64,000 nucleotides of DNA from JANQRZ01 sp965215165 (GCA_965215165.1 CBDCCX010000006.1:3348001-3412000); one strand, 5' to 3'. Positions 16,981 to 25,320 are shown, counted from the stretch's first letter. Numbers and translations: made by a program. The notes: generated by a model not told the origin, from the sequence alone.

Positions 16981-17054
16981 GCGCCGGTAGCTCAGCTGGA
17001 TAGAGCGTCGCACTACGGATGCGAAGGTCGGGGGTTCGAATCCTCCCCGGCGTA
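16981..17054 (+). tRNA. tRNA-Arg (anticodon ACG)
   Basis: Complete cloverleaf: acceptor stem GCGCCGG paired with CCGGCGT (a G-U pair at position 1:72), D-arm GCTC/GAGC, anticodon stem TCGCA/TGCGA enclosing the loop CTACGGA with anticodon ACG at 17015-17017, and T-arm GGGGG-TTCGAAT-CCTCC with one wobble pair. The discriminator is A at 17054. The following bases are CCC, so the CCA end is not fully encoded and must be added after transcription. ACG is read as ICG and decodes CGU, CGC and CGA, common arginine codons here. Confidence 0.95.
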
Positions 17055-17057
17055 CCC

Positions 17058-17095
17058 AAGCCTCGGATCAGCTTCTGGTCCGGGGCTTTGCTTTT
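17058..17095 (+). terminator. rho-independent terminator after tRNA-Arg
   Basis: A 10-bp stem AAGCCTCGGA/TCCGGGGCTT (one G-U pair) with an 11-nt loop, followed by TGCTTTT, begins 4 bp after the tRNA. The T tract is interrupted but adequate for a tRNA terminator. Confidence 0.7.
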
Positions 17096-17106
17096 GGGCC
17101 GCGCCG

Positions 17107-17115
17107 TATCTTTCC
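17107..17115 (+). promoter_or_regulatory. promoter-like -7 box upstream of phosphohexomutase
   Basis: TATCTTTCC lies 33 bp before the ATG at 17148, with TTTG at 17087-17090, 16 bp upstream. The -7 part fits the window motif well; the spacing is slightly short and overlaps the tRNA terminator. Confidence 0.45.
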
Positions 17116-17147
17116 GGCCCCTCGTTCACCCCAACGCCTCGCCCCCT

Positions 17148-18551
17148 ATGACCCCCATCAAGTTCGGCACCGACGGCTGGCGCGCCGTCATCGCGGAAGA
17201 CTATACGTTTGCCAACCTCGAGCGCGTCGCCCGCGCGACGGGCCAGTGGATCCGGAAAATCGCCGAGGGCGAGCCTTCGGCCGTCGTCGGCTACGACGCG
17301 CGCTTCCAGGGCGACGCCTTCGCCGAGTACACCGCCCGCGTGCTAGCCTCGCTCGGCATCCGCGTCCAGCTCGCCGACTCGTTCGTGACCACGCCCGCCG
17401 TGAGCTGGGCCACGCTGCACCACGGGCACGCTGCCGGCATCGTCATCACGGCCAGTCACAACCCGCCGCGCTACAGCGGCTTCAAGATCAAGTCCCACTT
17501 CGGCGCACCCGCCGACTCGGCGATGATCGCCGAGGTCGAGGCCGAACTGGACCGCCTCGAGGACGGCTTCGAGCTGCAATCGCGCGACGCGCTCGGCGAC
17601 CGGATCGAGGCGATCAACCTCCGCGAGGCGTACCGGAACGTGCTCAAGGACAAGCTCGACATCGAGGGGATCAAGAAGTCCGGCCTCAAGGTCGCCTGCG
17701 ACCCGATGTACGGCGCGGGGCAGGGGACAGTCACCGACCTGCTCGGCCGCGAGAACGTCGTCGAGGTGCACGACGACTTCAACCCCGGCATGCACGGGCA
17801 GCCGCCTGAGCCGATGGCGAAGAATCTGGAGTACCTCTCGCGCGTCATCCGCGAGGAGCAGTGCGACGTCGGGCTGGCCTTCGACGGCGACGCCGACCGG
17901 ATCGGGATGATGGACGAGGAGGGGCGCTTCGTGGACTCGCACAAGATCCTCACGCTCCTCGCCAAGTACCTCCACCAGGAGAAGGGCATGACCGGCTCGA
18001 TCGTCCGCACCTTCTCGACGACCGACATGCTCGACAAGCTCGGCGAGGCCTACGGCCTGCCGGTCGAGGTGCTCAAGATCGGGTTCAAGTACGTCGCCCC
18101 GAAGATCATCGAAGGCGACGTGCTCGTCGGCGGCGAGGAGTCGGGCGGGATCGCGGTCAAGGGGCACATCCCCGAGCGCGACGGCGTCTTCATCGGGCTG
18201 ACGGTCGTCGAGATGATGATGGCGCGCAAGATGACGCTCTCCGAGCTGGTCGAGGAGGTGCAGCAGGAGTTCGGGCCGTACTACTTCTCGCGCAACGACC
18301 TCCACACGTCGCCCGAGCGGAAGGAGGCGTTCCTCGACATGCTGGACAACCGCCGCCCGGACACGCTCGCCGGCGAGGCCGTGCGGAGCGTCGAGGACGT
18401 GGACGGGGTCAAGTTCCGGTTCGACGACGGGTGGCTGATGTTCCGCGCCTCCGGCACCGAGCCTGTCTTGCGCATCTACGCCGAGGCCTCCTCGCAGGAC
18501 CGCGCCAACCGGCTCGTCGCGGCGGGCGTCAAGATGGTCGACGAGGGGTAG
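17148..18551 (+). CDS. phosphoglucomutase/phosphomannomutase family protein
   Basis: Alpha-D-phosphohexomutase of 467 residues interconverting sugar 1- and 6-phosphates for glycogen, nucleotide-sugar or envelope synthesis. All four domain signatures are intact: KFGTDGWRAVIAEDYTF at the start, the phosphoserine loop VITASHNPPRYSGFKIKS with Ser103, the metal loop FDGDADRIGMMDEEG, the sugar-binding loop GGEESGGIAVKGHIPERDG, and the phosphate-binding RASGTEPVLRIYAEA. ATG 17148 immediately precedes the conserved first strand. Glucose- versus mannose-type specificity cannot be settled; the GEESGG loop is common to both. It is preceded by its own promoter-like box. Confidence 0.93.
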   Translation: MTPIKFGTDGWRAVIAEDYTFANLERVARATGQWIRKIAEGEPSAVVGYDARFQGDAFAEYTARVLASLGIRVQLADSFVTTPAVSWATLHHGHAAGIVITASHNPPRYSGFKIKSHFGAPADSAMIAEVEAELDRLEDGFELQSRDALGDRIEAINLREAYRNVLKDKLDIEGIKKSGLKVACDPMYGAGQGTVTDLLGRENVVEVHDDFNPGMHGQPPEPMAKNLEYLSRVIREEQCDVGLAFDGDADRIGMMDEEGRFVDSHKILTLLAKYLHQEKGMTGSIVRTFSTTDMLDKLGEAYGLPVEVLKIGFKYVAPKIIEGDVLVGGEESGGIAVKGHIPERDGVFIGLTVVEMMMARKMTLSELVEEVQQEFGPYYFSRNDLHTSPERKEAFLDMLDNRRPDTLAGEAVRSVEDVDGVKFRFDDGWLMFRASGTEPVLRIYAEASSQDRANRLVAAGVKMVDEG

Positions 18552-18562
18552 GCTCGCAGCCG

Positions 18563-19048
18563 GTGGAAGCTCCTTCGGTGAACCCTCGTTTCACGATCCG
18601 CTCGGGCGGGCAGACCGGCGTGGACCGCGCGGCACTCGACGCCGCCCTCGCGCTCGGCGTGCCCGTCGAAGGGTGGTGCCCGCTCGGGCGGCGCGCCGAG
18701 GACGGACCAATCCCGCCGCGCTATCCGCTCCAGGAGACGCCGAGCCCAGCCTATGCCGAGCGCACCGCCTGGAACGTCCGCGACGCCGACGCGACGCTCA
18801 TCCTCGCACGCGGTGCGCCGACCGGAGGCACGGCACTTACGGTCGACCTTGCCGAGTCGCTCGGCAAACCGCTGCTCGTCGTTGACCTCGGGGAGACGCG
18901 CGATGCAGAGCCGGCAGCGGCGTGGCTCCGAGCGCACGAGGTCCAGGTGCTCAACGTCGCCGGGCCGCGCGAGAGCACGGTGCCCGGCCTCTACCCCGAG
19001 GCACGGGCATTCGTGGAGCGGCTGCTCCGCATCGCGGCGGACGACTAG
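18563..19048 (+). CDS. YpsA/SLOG-like putative molybdenum carrier protein
   Basis: Small Rossmann-like protein of 161 residues resembling the cpYpsA 'putative molybdenum carrier' family (PF12694), whose members bind nucleotide-like ligands; no reaction is established. The opening FTIRSGGQTGVDRAALDAAL is the family hallmark, followed by VEGWCPLGRRAEDGPIPPRYPL, TAWNVRDADATLIL, and the glycine loop GAPTGGTALTVDLAESLGKP. Starts GTG 18563 and GTG 18578 are both possible; no ATG precedes the domain. It begins 11 bp after the mutase stop and so is probably co-transcribed, and its 3' end overlaps the convergent membrane-protein gene by 4 bp. Confidence 0.85.
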   Translation: MEAPSVNPRFTIRSGGQTGVDRAALDAALALGVPVEGWCPLGRRAEDGPIPPRYPLQETPSPAYAERTAWNVRDADATLILARGAPTGGTALTVDLAESLGKPLLVVDLGETRDAEPAAAWLRAHEVQVLNVAGPRESTVPGLYPEARAFVERLLRIAADD

Positions 19049-19380
19049 CCCTTGCCGTCGCGGGCGCGCTCACGGTAGCTGTTGGCGTAGAGGTCCTCGC
19101 CCGCCTTGAGCCGCCGCGCGGCGCGGAGGTAGACGTAGACGACCGCCGCCGAGCCGCCGACGATCGTCGCGACGAGCGGAAGCCAGAACGGGATGTCGAA
19201 CACGCCACCGTCGAACCACGACGGGCGCTTGGCCCGCACGTCGGGGTTCAGCACGGCCTTGTCGACGAGCCACACCGTCATCCCGAGGCCGAAGAGCACG
19301 ACGAGGGCCGCCGCCGCGCGGAGCAGTCTGAGCAGGCGGGCGGGCTCGGGACGGTCGTCGTTAGTCACAGGAGTCGGCAT
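19045..19380 (-). CDS. small membrane protein of unknown function
   Basis: A 111-residue protein with two predicted membrane segments, roughly residues 21-40 (AAAALVVLFGLGMTVWLVD) and 67-86 (FWLPLVATIVGGSAAVVYVY). The loop between them, DVRAKRPSWFDGGVFDIP, contains several charges, and the C-terminus RRLKAGEDLYANSYRERA is basic and probably cytoplasmic. I do not recognise the family. Its ATG lies inside the 3' end of the HisA-like gene (20-bp overlap), so it is the last gene of a four-gene minus-strand unit. Confidence 0.75.
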   Translation of the reverse strand: MPTPVTNDDRPEPARLLRLLRAAAALVVLFGLGMTVWLVDKAVLNPDVRAKRPSWFDGGVFDIPFWLPLVATIVGGSAAVVYVYLRAARRLKAGEDLYANSYRERARDGKG

Positions 19381-20089
19381 CGGATGGGGAGAGGCGGGCG
19401 GTCGAGAAGCGGTCGAGGTCGAGGTCGTCCTTGCGGTGCCAGCACCAGGCCTGCTGGCAGGGGAAGCGGTTTTCGTAAAGGGCCTGGCCGACGATGACGG
19501 AGTCGACGCCGAGCGGTTGAAGCTCCTGCAGGCGGAGCAGGTCGCCGTAGCCCTGCACGCCGCCGGCCGCCGTGACGCGGGCCTTGCTGAGCGCCGACCC
19601 GAGCGCGCGGTATGCCTCGACGTCTACGCCGTCGGGCGTGGTCGCGGTGCAGACGAGGCGGCGGACCCCGCGCCGCTCCAGGTCGAGGGCCGTCGCCACG
19701 GCGTCGGCGGCCGCGTCGAGCGCGACGACGACGCGGCTGCACGTGTGCTTCGCCACCGCCGCCTCGGCCAACGCCGGGTCGGGGCCGAGCACGACGCGGT
19801 AGACCCCGGCCGCGAGGAGGGCATCGACGTCGTCCATCGTCCGAACGCCGCCGCTCACCTCCACGGGAATGTCGAGCGCGTTGGCGATCTCCCGGATCGT
19901 GCCGCGATTGACTGTCTGGCCCTCGCCGCCGTCGGCCGCATCGCGGTCGTCGAGGTGGAGGACGCGGGCGTTCTGGACGCGCCACAGCTTCGCCATCTTG
20001 ACCGGGTCGCCGAAGTAGTCGGACTCGGCGCGCGCGCCGCGGACGCACTGCCCGCTGCGGAGCTCGATGGCTGGGATGACGAGGAGCAT
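19361..20089 (-). CDS. HisA/HisF-family TIM-barrel protein (HisA paralogue)
   Basis: TIM-barrel protein of 242 residues related to phosphoribosylformimino-AICAR-phosphate isomerase. It begins LLVIPAIELRSGQCVRGARA, where genuine HisA has IPAIDL: the first catalytic aspartate is glutamate. Other HisA positions persist, such as VEVSGGVRTMDDVDALLAAG, the second acidic position in VVVALDAA, and TAAGGVQGYGDLLRL. The usual HVVDLDGA strand reads LHLDDRDAAD. The C-terminal extension with FPCQQAWCWHRKDDLDLD is not part of normal HisA. No other histidine genes are nearby. A paralogue with altered function is more likely than the biosynthetic enzyme, though the latter is not excluded. Confidence 0.8.
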   Translation of the reverse strand: MLLVIPAIELRSGQCVRGARAESDYFGDPVKMAKLWRVQNARVLHLDDRDAADGGEGQTVNRGTIREIANALDIPVEVSGGVRTMDDVDALLAAGVYRVVLGPDPALAEAAVAKHTCSRVVVALDAAADAVATALDLERRGVRRLVCTATTPDGVDVEAYRALGSALSKARVTAAGGVQGYGDLLRLQELQPLGVDSVIVGQALYENRFPCQQAWCWHRKDDLDLDRFSTARLSPSDADSCD

Positions 20090-20094
20090 GGCCG

Positions 20095-20916
20095 CTAGCC
20101 GATGGTGGACAGCTCTTCGGAGCGCTGCGTGGCGGTGGCGACGGCGTTGATGAGCATCGTCCGCAGGCCGTGCGCTTCGAGGTCCGCCACGGCCGCGATG
20201 GCCGTGCCGCCGGGCGTCGTGACCTCGTCGCGGAGGATGGCCGGGTGGCGGCCGGTCTCAATGGCGAGGCGGGCGGCTCCGTAGACGGTCTGCGCCGCGA
20301 GCCGGAGCGCGGTCGGGCGCGGCAGGCCCTGCTTCACGCCGCCATCGGTGAGGGCCTCGATGACCATGTAGACGTAGGCCGGCCCGCTCCCCGAGAGCCC
20401 CGTCACCGCGTCCATCAGCGACTCCGGCACTACCTCCACGGTCCCGACCGACGCGAAGATTTCCGTCGCCAGGTCGAGGTGGGCTTGGTCCGCGTGCTGC
20501 CCGGCGGCGAGGGCCGTCGCCCCGGCGTCGACGAGCGCGGGCGTGTTCGGCATGGCTCGGACCACGGCGACTGCGCCGCCGAGGGCTTGGCGGATCGCCT
20601 CGGTGGTGATGCCCGCGAGGACGGAGAGCACCGCGGCGTCTGGCGCGACGTGCCCCCGAATCTCGCCGAGCAGCCCGCCGACGTGCTGCGGCTTGACGGC
20701 GAGGACCACGACGCTCGCGCCGCCGACGGCCGCCGGGTTGTCGGTGCCGGTCGCAATGCCGGGAAACTGCTCGGCGAGGGCGGCGAGGGCGTCCACCGAG
20801 CGGCGCGTGACGTGCAGGCGCTCGGGCGGCAGGTCGTCGCCGCGCAGCAGCCCGCCGATGAGGGCACGCCCGATGTTACCGGCTCCGAGGATGGCGACGG
20901 TCTGGTTTTTCAGCAC
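20095..20916 (-). CDS. proC: pyrroline-5-carboxylate reductase
   Basis: NAD(P)H-dependent reductase of 273 residues completing proline biosynthesis. The N-terminal Rossmann motif is VAILGAGNIGRALIGGLL, followed by VVVLAVKPQHVGGLL and VVRAMPNTPALVDAGATAL. The C-terminal dimerisation/substrate domain has the ProC signature DAVTGLSGSGPAYVYMVIEA and later RDEVTTPGGTAIAAVADLE, including the TPGGT turn that binds the product carboxylate. ATG 20916 follows the Uma2 gene by 6 bp and the HisA-like gene follows 5 bp after the stop, so these are one transcription unit. Confidence 0.96.
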   Translation of the reverse strand: MLKNQTVAILGAGNIGRALIGGLLRGDDLPPERLHVTRRSVDALAALAEQFPGIATGTDNPAAVGGASVVVLAVKPQHVGGLLGEIRGHVAPDAAVLSVLAGITTEAIRQALGGAVAVVRAMPNTPALVDAGATALAAGQHADQAHLDLATEIFASVGTVEVVPESLMDAVTGLSGSGPAYVYMVIEALTDGGVKQGLPRPTALRLAAQTVYGAARLAIETGRHPAILRDEVTTPGGTAIAAVADLEAHGLRTMLINAVATATQRSEELSTIG

Positions 20917-20922
20917 GGAGGG

Positions 20923-21531
20923 TCAGGGGGTTGGCCTGCCGAGGACGTCGGCGACGGGAATCGGCGCGAGGTCGGGGAGCGCTTCGACACGGAGGCTGTC
21001 GCCCGGCATGAGGCGGAATGGGGTGGTGTAGTCTCCGTCTTGGGGCGCGCGGTAGACCTCGACCGTCCCCTCGGCGAGCGCGACGATCCACAGCTCCGAC
21101 ACGCCCGCCGCCGCGTAGAGCAGGCGCTTGACCCGGCGGTCGTGCTCCACGCTCGAATCGGCAACCTCGACGATGAGGAAGAGGTCGTCCGTGTTGGGGA
21201 GGCGGTCCTCGGGCATGTCCGGGCGCAGCAGCGCCAAGTCCGGCTCCGGCTCGTTGTGCTTGCCGAGGTGGACAGGGTTCTGTATGCTCAGCCGCGCCGG
21301 AGGAAAGTCAAAGGCGTACAGACGGGCCGCAAGTAAGTCTGTGAGTCGGTTGACCGAATGGAAGTGGGGCGGACCAACAGGAGCCATCGTAACAATGCGT
21401 CCGTTGAGAAGCTCGACGCGGTCATCTTCGGAGAGGATGCCGGCCTCGGCGAGAAGATGATACTCCTCAGCGGTGAACAGCCGTTCGCGGGGCGCGAGGG
21501 CAAGGACGGAAGCGGCCGAATGCATTTCCAT
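20923..21531 (-). CDS. Uma2 family endonuclease-like protein
   Basis: A 202-residue protein of the Uma2/DUF820 family with a PD-(D/E)XK nuclease fold; functions are mostly unknown although the family is abundant in cyanobacteria and related genomes. Typical landmarks: FTAEEYHLLAEAGILSEDDR, VELLNGRIVTMAPVGPPHF, LSIQNPVHLGKHNEPEPDLAL with the catalytic Pro-Asp, and LFLIVEVADSSVEHDRRVKR where the Glu-x-Ala completes the active site. ATG 21531 or the ATG two codons later begins the protein. It is the first gene of the proC unit, and its leader contains a copy of the palindromic repeat. Confidence 0.88.
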   Translation of the reverse strand: MEMHSAASVLALAPRERLFTAEEYHLLAEAGILSEDDRVELLNGRIVTMAPVGPPHFHSVNRLTDLLAARLYAFDFPPARLSIQNPVHLGKHNEPEPDLALLRPDMPEDRLPNTDDLFLIVEVADSSVEHDRRVKRLLYAAAGVSELWIVALAEGTVEVYRAPQDGDYTTPFRLMPGDSLRVEALPDLAPIPVADVLGRPTP

Positions 21532-21601
21532 AGTCGTATCGACGGATTGCCCGTGCAACGCAGCACCGACCGAGAGAGTTGCCGGTGCGGGGGGCCGTGC
21601 T

Positions 21602-21682
21602 CGTAGGGGCGAGCGGCCGTTCGCCCTGGTCGGGCGTGCCGCCAACCCCGAACCGGGCGAACACGTGGGTTCGCCCCTACGG
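21602..21682. repeat. dispersed palindromic repeat copy 2, extended form
   Basis: Outer arms CGTAGGGGCGA and TCGCCCCTACG are the same as in the 3263 palindrome. Here the centre is expanded to about 60 bp and contains a further GGGCGAAC/GTTCGCCC pairing. It lies between the divergent Uma2 and recQ genes. Confidence 0.8.
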
Positions 21683-21810
21683 GTGCCGCCGGCCTGGTGT
21701 GACCCGGCGGTGTCAGCCGGGCGTCGTATCTGAACAATCGCGCCGCCTCAGGTTACATTCCCCGACCCCGCGTGTCTATCCTCTCGACCCCGATCTCCCA
21801 CGCTGCTGCC

Positions 21811-23958
21811 ATGCCGAGCACGCCTGCTGCACCCGCTGCCACCGACGACGCTGCCATCGACGCGGCGCTGCGCGAGCACTTCGGGTTCGACGCGCTCCGG
21901 CGTGGGCAGCGCGAGGCCGTCGCCTCGGTGCTCGGCGGGGACCACACGCTGGTGGTGATGCCGACCGGCGCGGGCAAGTCGCTGGTCTACCAGCTCGCGG
22001 CGTGCCTCTCGGAGGGCGTGACGGTGGTGATCTCGCCGCTGATCGCGCTGATGAAGGACCAGGTGGACGCCCTCGCGCGGCGAGGGATTCCGGCGGTCGC
22101 CCTCAACTCGTCCCAGGATGCCGAGGCGCAGCGGGCGGGCCTGCGGGCGCTGCGAAGCGGCGCGGTGCGGCTGGTCTACGTCGCCCCCGAGCGCCTCCGC
22201 AACCGGGCCTTCCTCGGCGCGCTCGCCGAGGCATCCGTTGCGCTGCTCGCCGTCGACGAGGCGCACTGCGTCAGCCAGTGGGGGCACGACTTCCGGCCGG
22301 ACTACCTCCAGATCGGCCGCGCCCGCCACCAGATGGGCGACCCGACGACGGTCGCGCTCACCGCGACGGCCACGCCGCGCGTCCAGGACGATATCCTCGA
22401 CACGCTCGGCATCGACGCCGCCGAGCGGGTCGTAACGGGCTTCAACCGGCCGAACCTCCTCTTCAACGTCCAGGCGACTCCGTCGGCCGCCGACAAGCGC
22501 CGGGCGCTGAAGGCCTTTCTCGCCGAGCAGCGCGGCGCGGGGCTGATCTACGTCAGCACCCGCAAGCAGTGCGACGAGGTGACGCGCTTCGTCCGCGACG
22601 AGGTCGGCCGCCCCGTGCGGGCCTACCACGCCGGCCTGCCCGATGCGGAGCGAACCGCTGTCCAAGACGCGTTCATGACCGGCGGGCTGGACTTGGTGGT
22701 TGCCACGAACGCCTTCGGGATGGGCGTCGACCGCTCCGACGTGCGCTTCGTTGTGCACTGGGGCATCCCGGCGTCGCTCGAGGCCTACTACCAGGAGGCG
22801 GGCCGCGCCGGCCGCGACGGCGAGCCGGCCGAGGCGCTGCTGTTCTACGCGACGAGCGACGCCTCGCTGCGCGAGTGGTTCATCGACCAGAACGCCCCGG
22901 CCGAGCGCGACCTCCGGGCGCTCCACCGCCACCTCGCGCGTGCCGCCGGCGACGGCTACGCGGCGGTCGACCAGGACGCCGTGGCCGGCCGCATCGACCA
23001 GCACCCGGTCGGCGCGCGCGTCGGGATGAGCCTGCTCGAGCGGACGGGGATGCTCGACCGGGGCGAGGACCTCGGGCCGCTGCGGCAGTACGCCGTCCGG
23101 CCGTGGGACGCGGCCAAGGCCGAGCGCATCCTCGAGCGGTCCGCCGAGCGGCAGCGCGCCAAGCGCAAAGGCCTGGGCGGGATGACGGGCTACGCCGAGT
23201 CCGACGCCTGCCGCCGCCAGCTCCTGCTCGACCACTTCGGCGACCCCGAGCCGCCGGTGGCGGAGCGCTGCTGCGACAACTGCCTCGTCGCCGCTCAGAT
23301 CGCCGAGGCCCCGGACGAGCTGCCCCCCTTCGAGAGCCTGCCGATGGCGTCGCGCATCGCGAACGGGTTGCTGGACCTGGTGCGGCGGCTGCGGTGGAGC
23401 GTCGGCCGCAAGACGCTCGTCAAGATCCTCGCCGGCTCGAAGGCGTCGGGGATGGACCGGCGGGAGTACACCGAGTCGCCCTACTACGGCCGTCTCGGGT
23501 TTATGGCGCAGGACGACATCGACGCGCTCTACAAGCGCCTCATCGCCGACGGCTACCTCAAGGTCGTCGGCTCCGAATTCCCGGTTGTCGAGCTGACGGC
23601 TACCGGCAAGCGAGCCCTCGCCCACCGCGAGGCCATCGCCCTCGACCTGCCGGCCTCGGCCTCGCGGCGGAGTGGCTCGGCGGGCCGCGCGAACGGGGCT
23701 GCGCCGGGGACGGACGCGCCACTGGACAATGAGGACGCCGCGCTCTTCGAGACCCTCAAGGCCTGGCGCACCGAGCAGGCGCGCGCGCAGGAGGTCCCGC
23801 CCTACGTCGTCTTCAACGACCGGACGCTGGAGGCCCTCACCCTTGCGCGCCCGCAGGACGATGACGGGCTGCTGGCCGTCAAAGGCGTCGGCCCGGCGAA
23901 GCTCGAGCGCTACGGTGCGGCGCTGCTCGCGCTGCTCGCAGGAGAGGATGGAGGATAG
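21811..23958 (+). CDS. recQ: ATP-dependent DNA helicase RecQ
   Basis: 3'-5' DNA helicase of 715 residues acting in recombination and fork repair. Helicase motifs in order: LREHFGFDALRRGQREAV (motif 0), MPTGAGKSLVYQL (Walker A), LAVDEAHCVSQWGHDFRPDY (DEAH box plus RecQ aromatic loop), FNRPNLLFNV, ATNAFGMGVDRSDVRFVVH and QEAGRAGRDGEP (arginine finger). The zinc-binding region follows with CRRQLLLDHFG and CCDNC, then the winged helix, and a C-terminal HRDC domain begins near LFETLKAWRTEQARAQEVPPYVVF. ATG 21811 is preferred to GTG 21772, which would add 13 residues. A TACATTCC box lies 50 bp upstream. The stop codon lies within a strong inverted repeat. Confidence 0.96.
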   Translation: MPSTPAAPAATDDAAIDAALREHFGFDALRRGQREAVASVLGGDHTLVVMPTGAGKSLVYQLAACLSEGVTVVISPLIALMKDQVDALARRGIPAVALNSSQDAEAQRAGLRALRSGAVRLVYVAPERLRNRAFLGALAEASVALLAVDEAHCVSQWGHDFRPDYLQIGRARHQMGDPTTVALTATATPRVQDDILDTLGIDAAERVVTGFNRPNLLFNVQATPSAADKRRALKAFLAEQRGAGLIYVSTRKQCDEVTRFVRDEVGRPVRAYHAGLPDAERTAVQDAFMTGGLDLVVATNAFGMGVDRSDVRFVVHWGIPASLEAYYQEAGRAGRDGEPAEALLFYATSDASLREWFIDQNAPAERDLRALHRHLARAAGDGYAAVDQDAVAGRIDQHPVGARVGMSLLERTGMLDRGEDLGPLRQYAVRPWDAAKAERILERSAERQRAKRKGLGGMTGYAESDACRRQLLLDHFGDPEPPVAERCCDNCLVAAQIAEAPDELPPFESLPMASRIANGLLDLVRRLRWSVGRKTLVKILAGSKASGMDRREYTESPYYGRLGFMAQDDIDALYKRLIADGYLKVVGSEFPVVELTATGKRALAHREAIALDLPASASRRSGSAGRANGAAPGTDAPLDNEDAALFETLKAWRTEQARAQEVPPYVVFNDRTLEALTLARPQDDDGLLAVKGVGPAKLERYGAALLALLAGEDGG

Positions 23959-24011
23959 AGAATGGAGGATGGACATTCAATCCTCCACGCCCTTCTCTAT
24001 CCTCCATCCTC
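23944..24011. repeat. 19-bp inverted repeat between convergent genes, possible bidirectional terminator
   Basis: GAGGATGGAGGATAGAGAA at 23944-23962 is perfectly repeated in inverse orientation at 23993-24011, with a second nested pair TGGAGGAT/ATCCTCCA (23963-23970, 23980-23987). Both the recQ stop (23956) and the DUF2400 stop (23997) lie inside. There is no T tract. Confidence 0.85.
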
Positions 24012-24800
24012 TATCCTCACCAAAGAAACCGGGTGCTCGTGCCCGTCCACGCCCGCCCCGAAGAGCGCGAAGTCGTACCGGCACGGGTCGGCGGGGTCGA
24101 AGGTGCGGCAGCGTTCGGTGAGCGCGAGCGCCGCGCGCCAGTCGTCCTGCTTCCGGTCGAGCAAGCCGAGGGCGCGCGCTTGCCGCCCGGTGTGCACGTC
24201 GAGCGGGAGGACGAGCTGCGCCGGGTCGATCCTGCTCCACGCGCCGAAGTCGACCGGGCCGGGGCGGACGTGCCAGCGGAGGTACATCGCCAGGCGCTTG
24301 CACGCGCTGCCGCTCGACGGCCGGGCGAGGTGCTTTTGGAGCCGCGCCGGGACGCCAGGCACCGCCGTCATCACGGCCTCGCTGAATCCCTGAATGGCGG
24401 GGCCGACGTGCGGCGCGCCCGGCGCGAGCGACCGGGCGAAGACTTCTTCCAGGTTCCCGTGTTTGCGGAGAAGCGCGGAGAGCGCGCGCGTCAGGTGAAG
24501 CGCGTCGGCGGGCTGGAAGGTGCGGTGCTTGAACCCGTCGAGGCGCGAGGCGTCGTGTTCGAGGTCGAAGTCGCGGACGAAGGCGTAGGGGCGGAAGCGC
24601 ATCCGCTCGCACAGCTCGGCGAGCTTCGCCAGGATGGTGGCGCGGCGGCCCCAGGCGAGGAGCGCGGCATAGAGGCCGATCACCTCGCGGTCGCGCGCGT
24701 CGTCGAACCCGTGCGGAATCGCAATCGGGTCGTCGGCGATGAACGCTGGGCGTTCGTAGCAGGCGACGAGGCCGTCGAGGTAGGGCTTCAGATCAGGCAT
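23997..24800 (-). CDS. TIGR02757/DUF2400 family protein
   Basis: A 267-residue soluble protein of the TIGR02757 (DUF2400) family, common in Bacteroidota and relatives and of unknown biochemical function. Recognisable parts: IPHGFDDARDREVIGLYAAL, LAWGRRATILAKL, FKHRTFQPADALHL, KRLAMYLRWHVRPGPVDFG followed by LVLPLDVHTGRQARALGL, and DPADPCRYDFALFGAGV. The helical content and the LDVHTG motif recall the DNA-glycosylase-like helix-hairpin-helix fold, which is only a suggestion. Its C-terminal residues Arg-Ile-Glu-Asp-Gly-Gly are read from the inverted repeat. Another palindromic repeat copy sits just before the start codon. Confidence 0.88.
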   Translation of the reverse strand: MPDLKPYLDGLVACYERPAFIADDPIAIPHGFDDARDREVIGLYAALLAWGRRATILAKLAELCERMRFRPYAFVRDFDLEHDASRLDGFKHRTFQPADALHLTRALSALLRKHGNLEEVFARSLAPGAPHVGPAIQGFSEAVMTAVPGVPARLQKHLARPSSGSACKRLAMYLRWHVRPGPVDFGAWSRIDPAQLVLPLDVHTGRQARALGLLDRKQDDWRAALALTERCRTFDPADPCRYDFALFGAGVDGHEHPVSLVRIEDGG

Positions 24801-24807
24801 AAACAAA

Positions 24808-24836
24808 CGTAGGGGCGACCGGCCCGTCGCCCCCAC
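24808..24836. repeat. dispersed palindromic repeat copy 3
   Basis: CGTAGGGGCGACCGGCCCGT continuing to CGCCCCCAC is an imperfect version of the 30-bp palindrome at 3263. It sits directly in front of the DUF2400 start codon. Confidence 0.8.
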
Positions 24837-24858
24837 AGAGTCCACCGTAAAACGGGCG

Positions 24859-25212
24859 TCACTTGCCGATGGTCTTGTCGGTGTCCGTGACCGGCTTCGA
24901 GGCCGGCGTCTCGGTCGGCGCGCCGGTGGCGTCGTCGAGGTCGCGCTCGACGACGAGGGTGATGTCGGTCACGAGAGCGGCGAGGGCCCCGACGGCGGCG
25001 AGCATCGGGGAGAGGAAGACGGCTGCCGCGCCGGCCCCGACCCCGACGGTGAGCGGGATCTCGAGCAGCGTCCGGTCGTCCTTCTTGATGCGGATGTGGC
25101 GGACGTTGCCCTCCTCGACGAGGTCGCGCACGCGGTCGACGAGTTGGTTGCCGGCCAGCTTGACCTCTTCGATGGCCTCGGAGGCTTTTCCGGTGACGGT
25201 GTTCTTGTTCAT
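24859..25212 (-). CDS. DUF4342 domain-containing protein
   Basis: A 117-residue protein of the DUF4342 family, function unknown. Residues 10-50 form an amphipathic helix plus strand (ASEAIEEVKLAGNQLVDRVR, then GNVRHIRIKKDDRTLLEIP), followed by a hydrophobic glycine/alanine-rich stretch PLTVGVGAGAAAVFLSPMLA and AVGALAALVTDITLVVER that probably inserts into or associates with a membrane. The tail is Thr/Pro-rich and polar. ATG 25212 starts the family domain directly. A good TAGTTTTTGC promoter-like box lies about 100 bp upstream on the same strand. Confidence 0.85.
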   Translation of the reverse strand: MNKNTVTGKASEAIEEVKLAGNQLVDRVRDLVEEGNVRHIRIKKDDRTLLEIPLTVGVGAGAAAVFLSPMLAAVGALAALVTDITLVVERDLDDATGAPTETPASKPVTDTDKTIGK

Positions 25213-25310
25213 GGCGGGAGGGGAGAGTGGGTGGAGAGGAGAGGGCGGCACACGGATAGTCGCGCCGAATGGTTCCGGTGGCGTGCCCGCGCTCGCCGAG
25301 TGAACCGGCA

Positions 25311-25320
25311 GCAAAAACTA
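25311..25320 (-). promoter_or_regulatory. promoter-like box upstream of the DUF4342 gene
   Basis: TAGTTTTTGC on the minus strand, with TTTTC about 16 bp further upstream, about 100 bp before the start codon. The -7 part closely fits TAnnTTTG. Confidence 0.42.

Noticed and set aside
21602..21682. Miniature insertion element between Uma2 and recQ genes
   Set aside because: No terminal duplications or transposase link are visible; the arms match the short palindromic repeat family, so it is listed only as a repeat.
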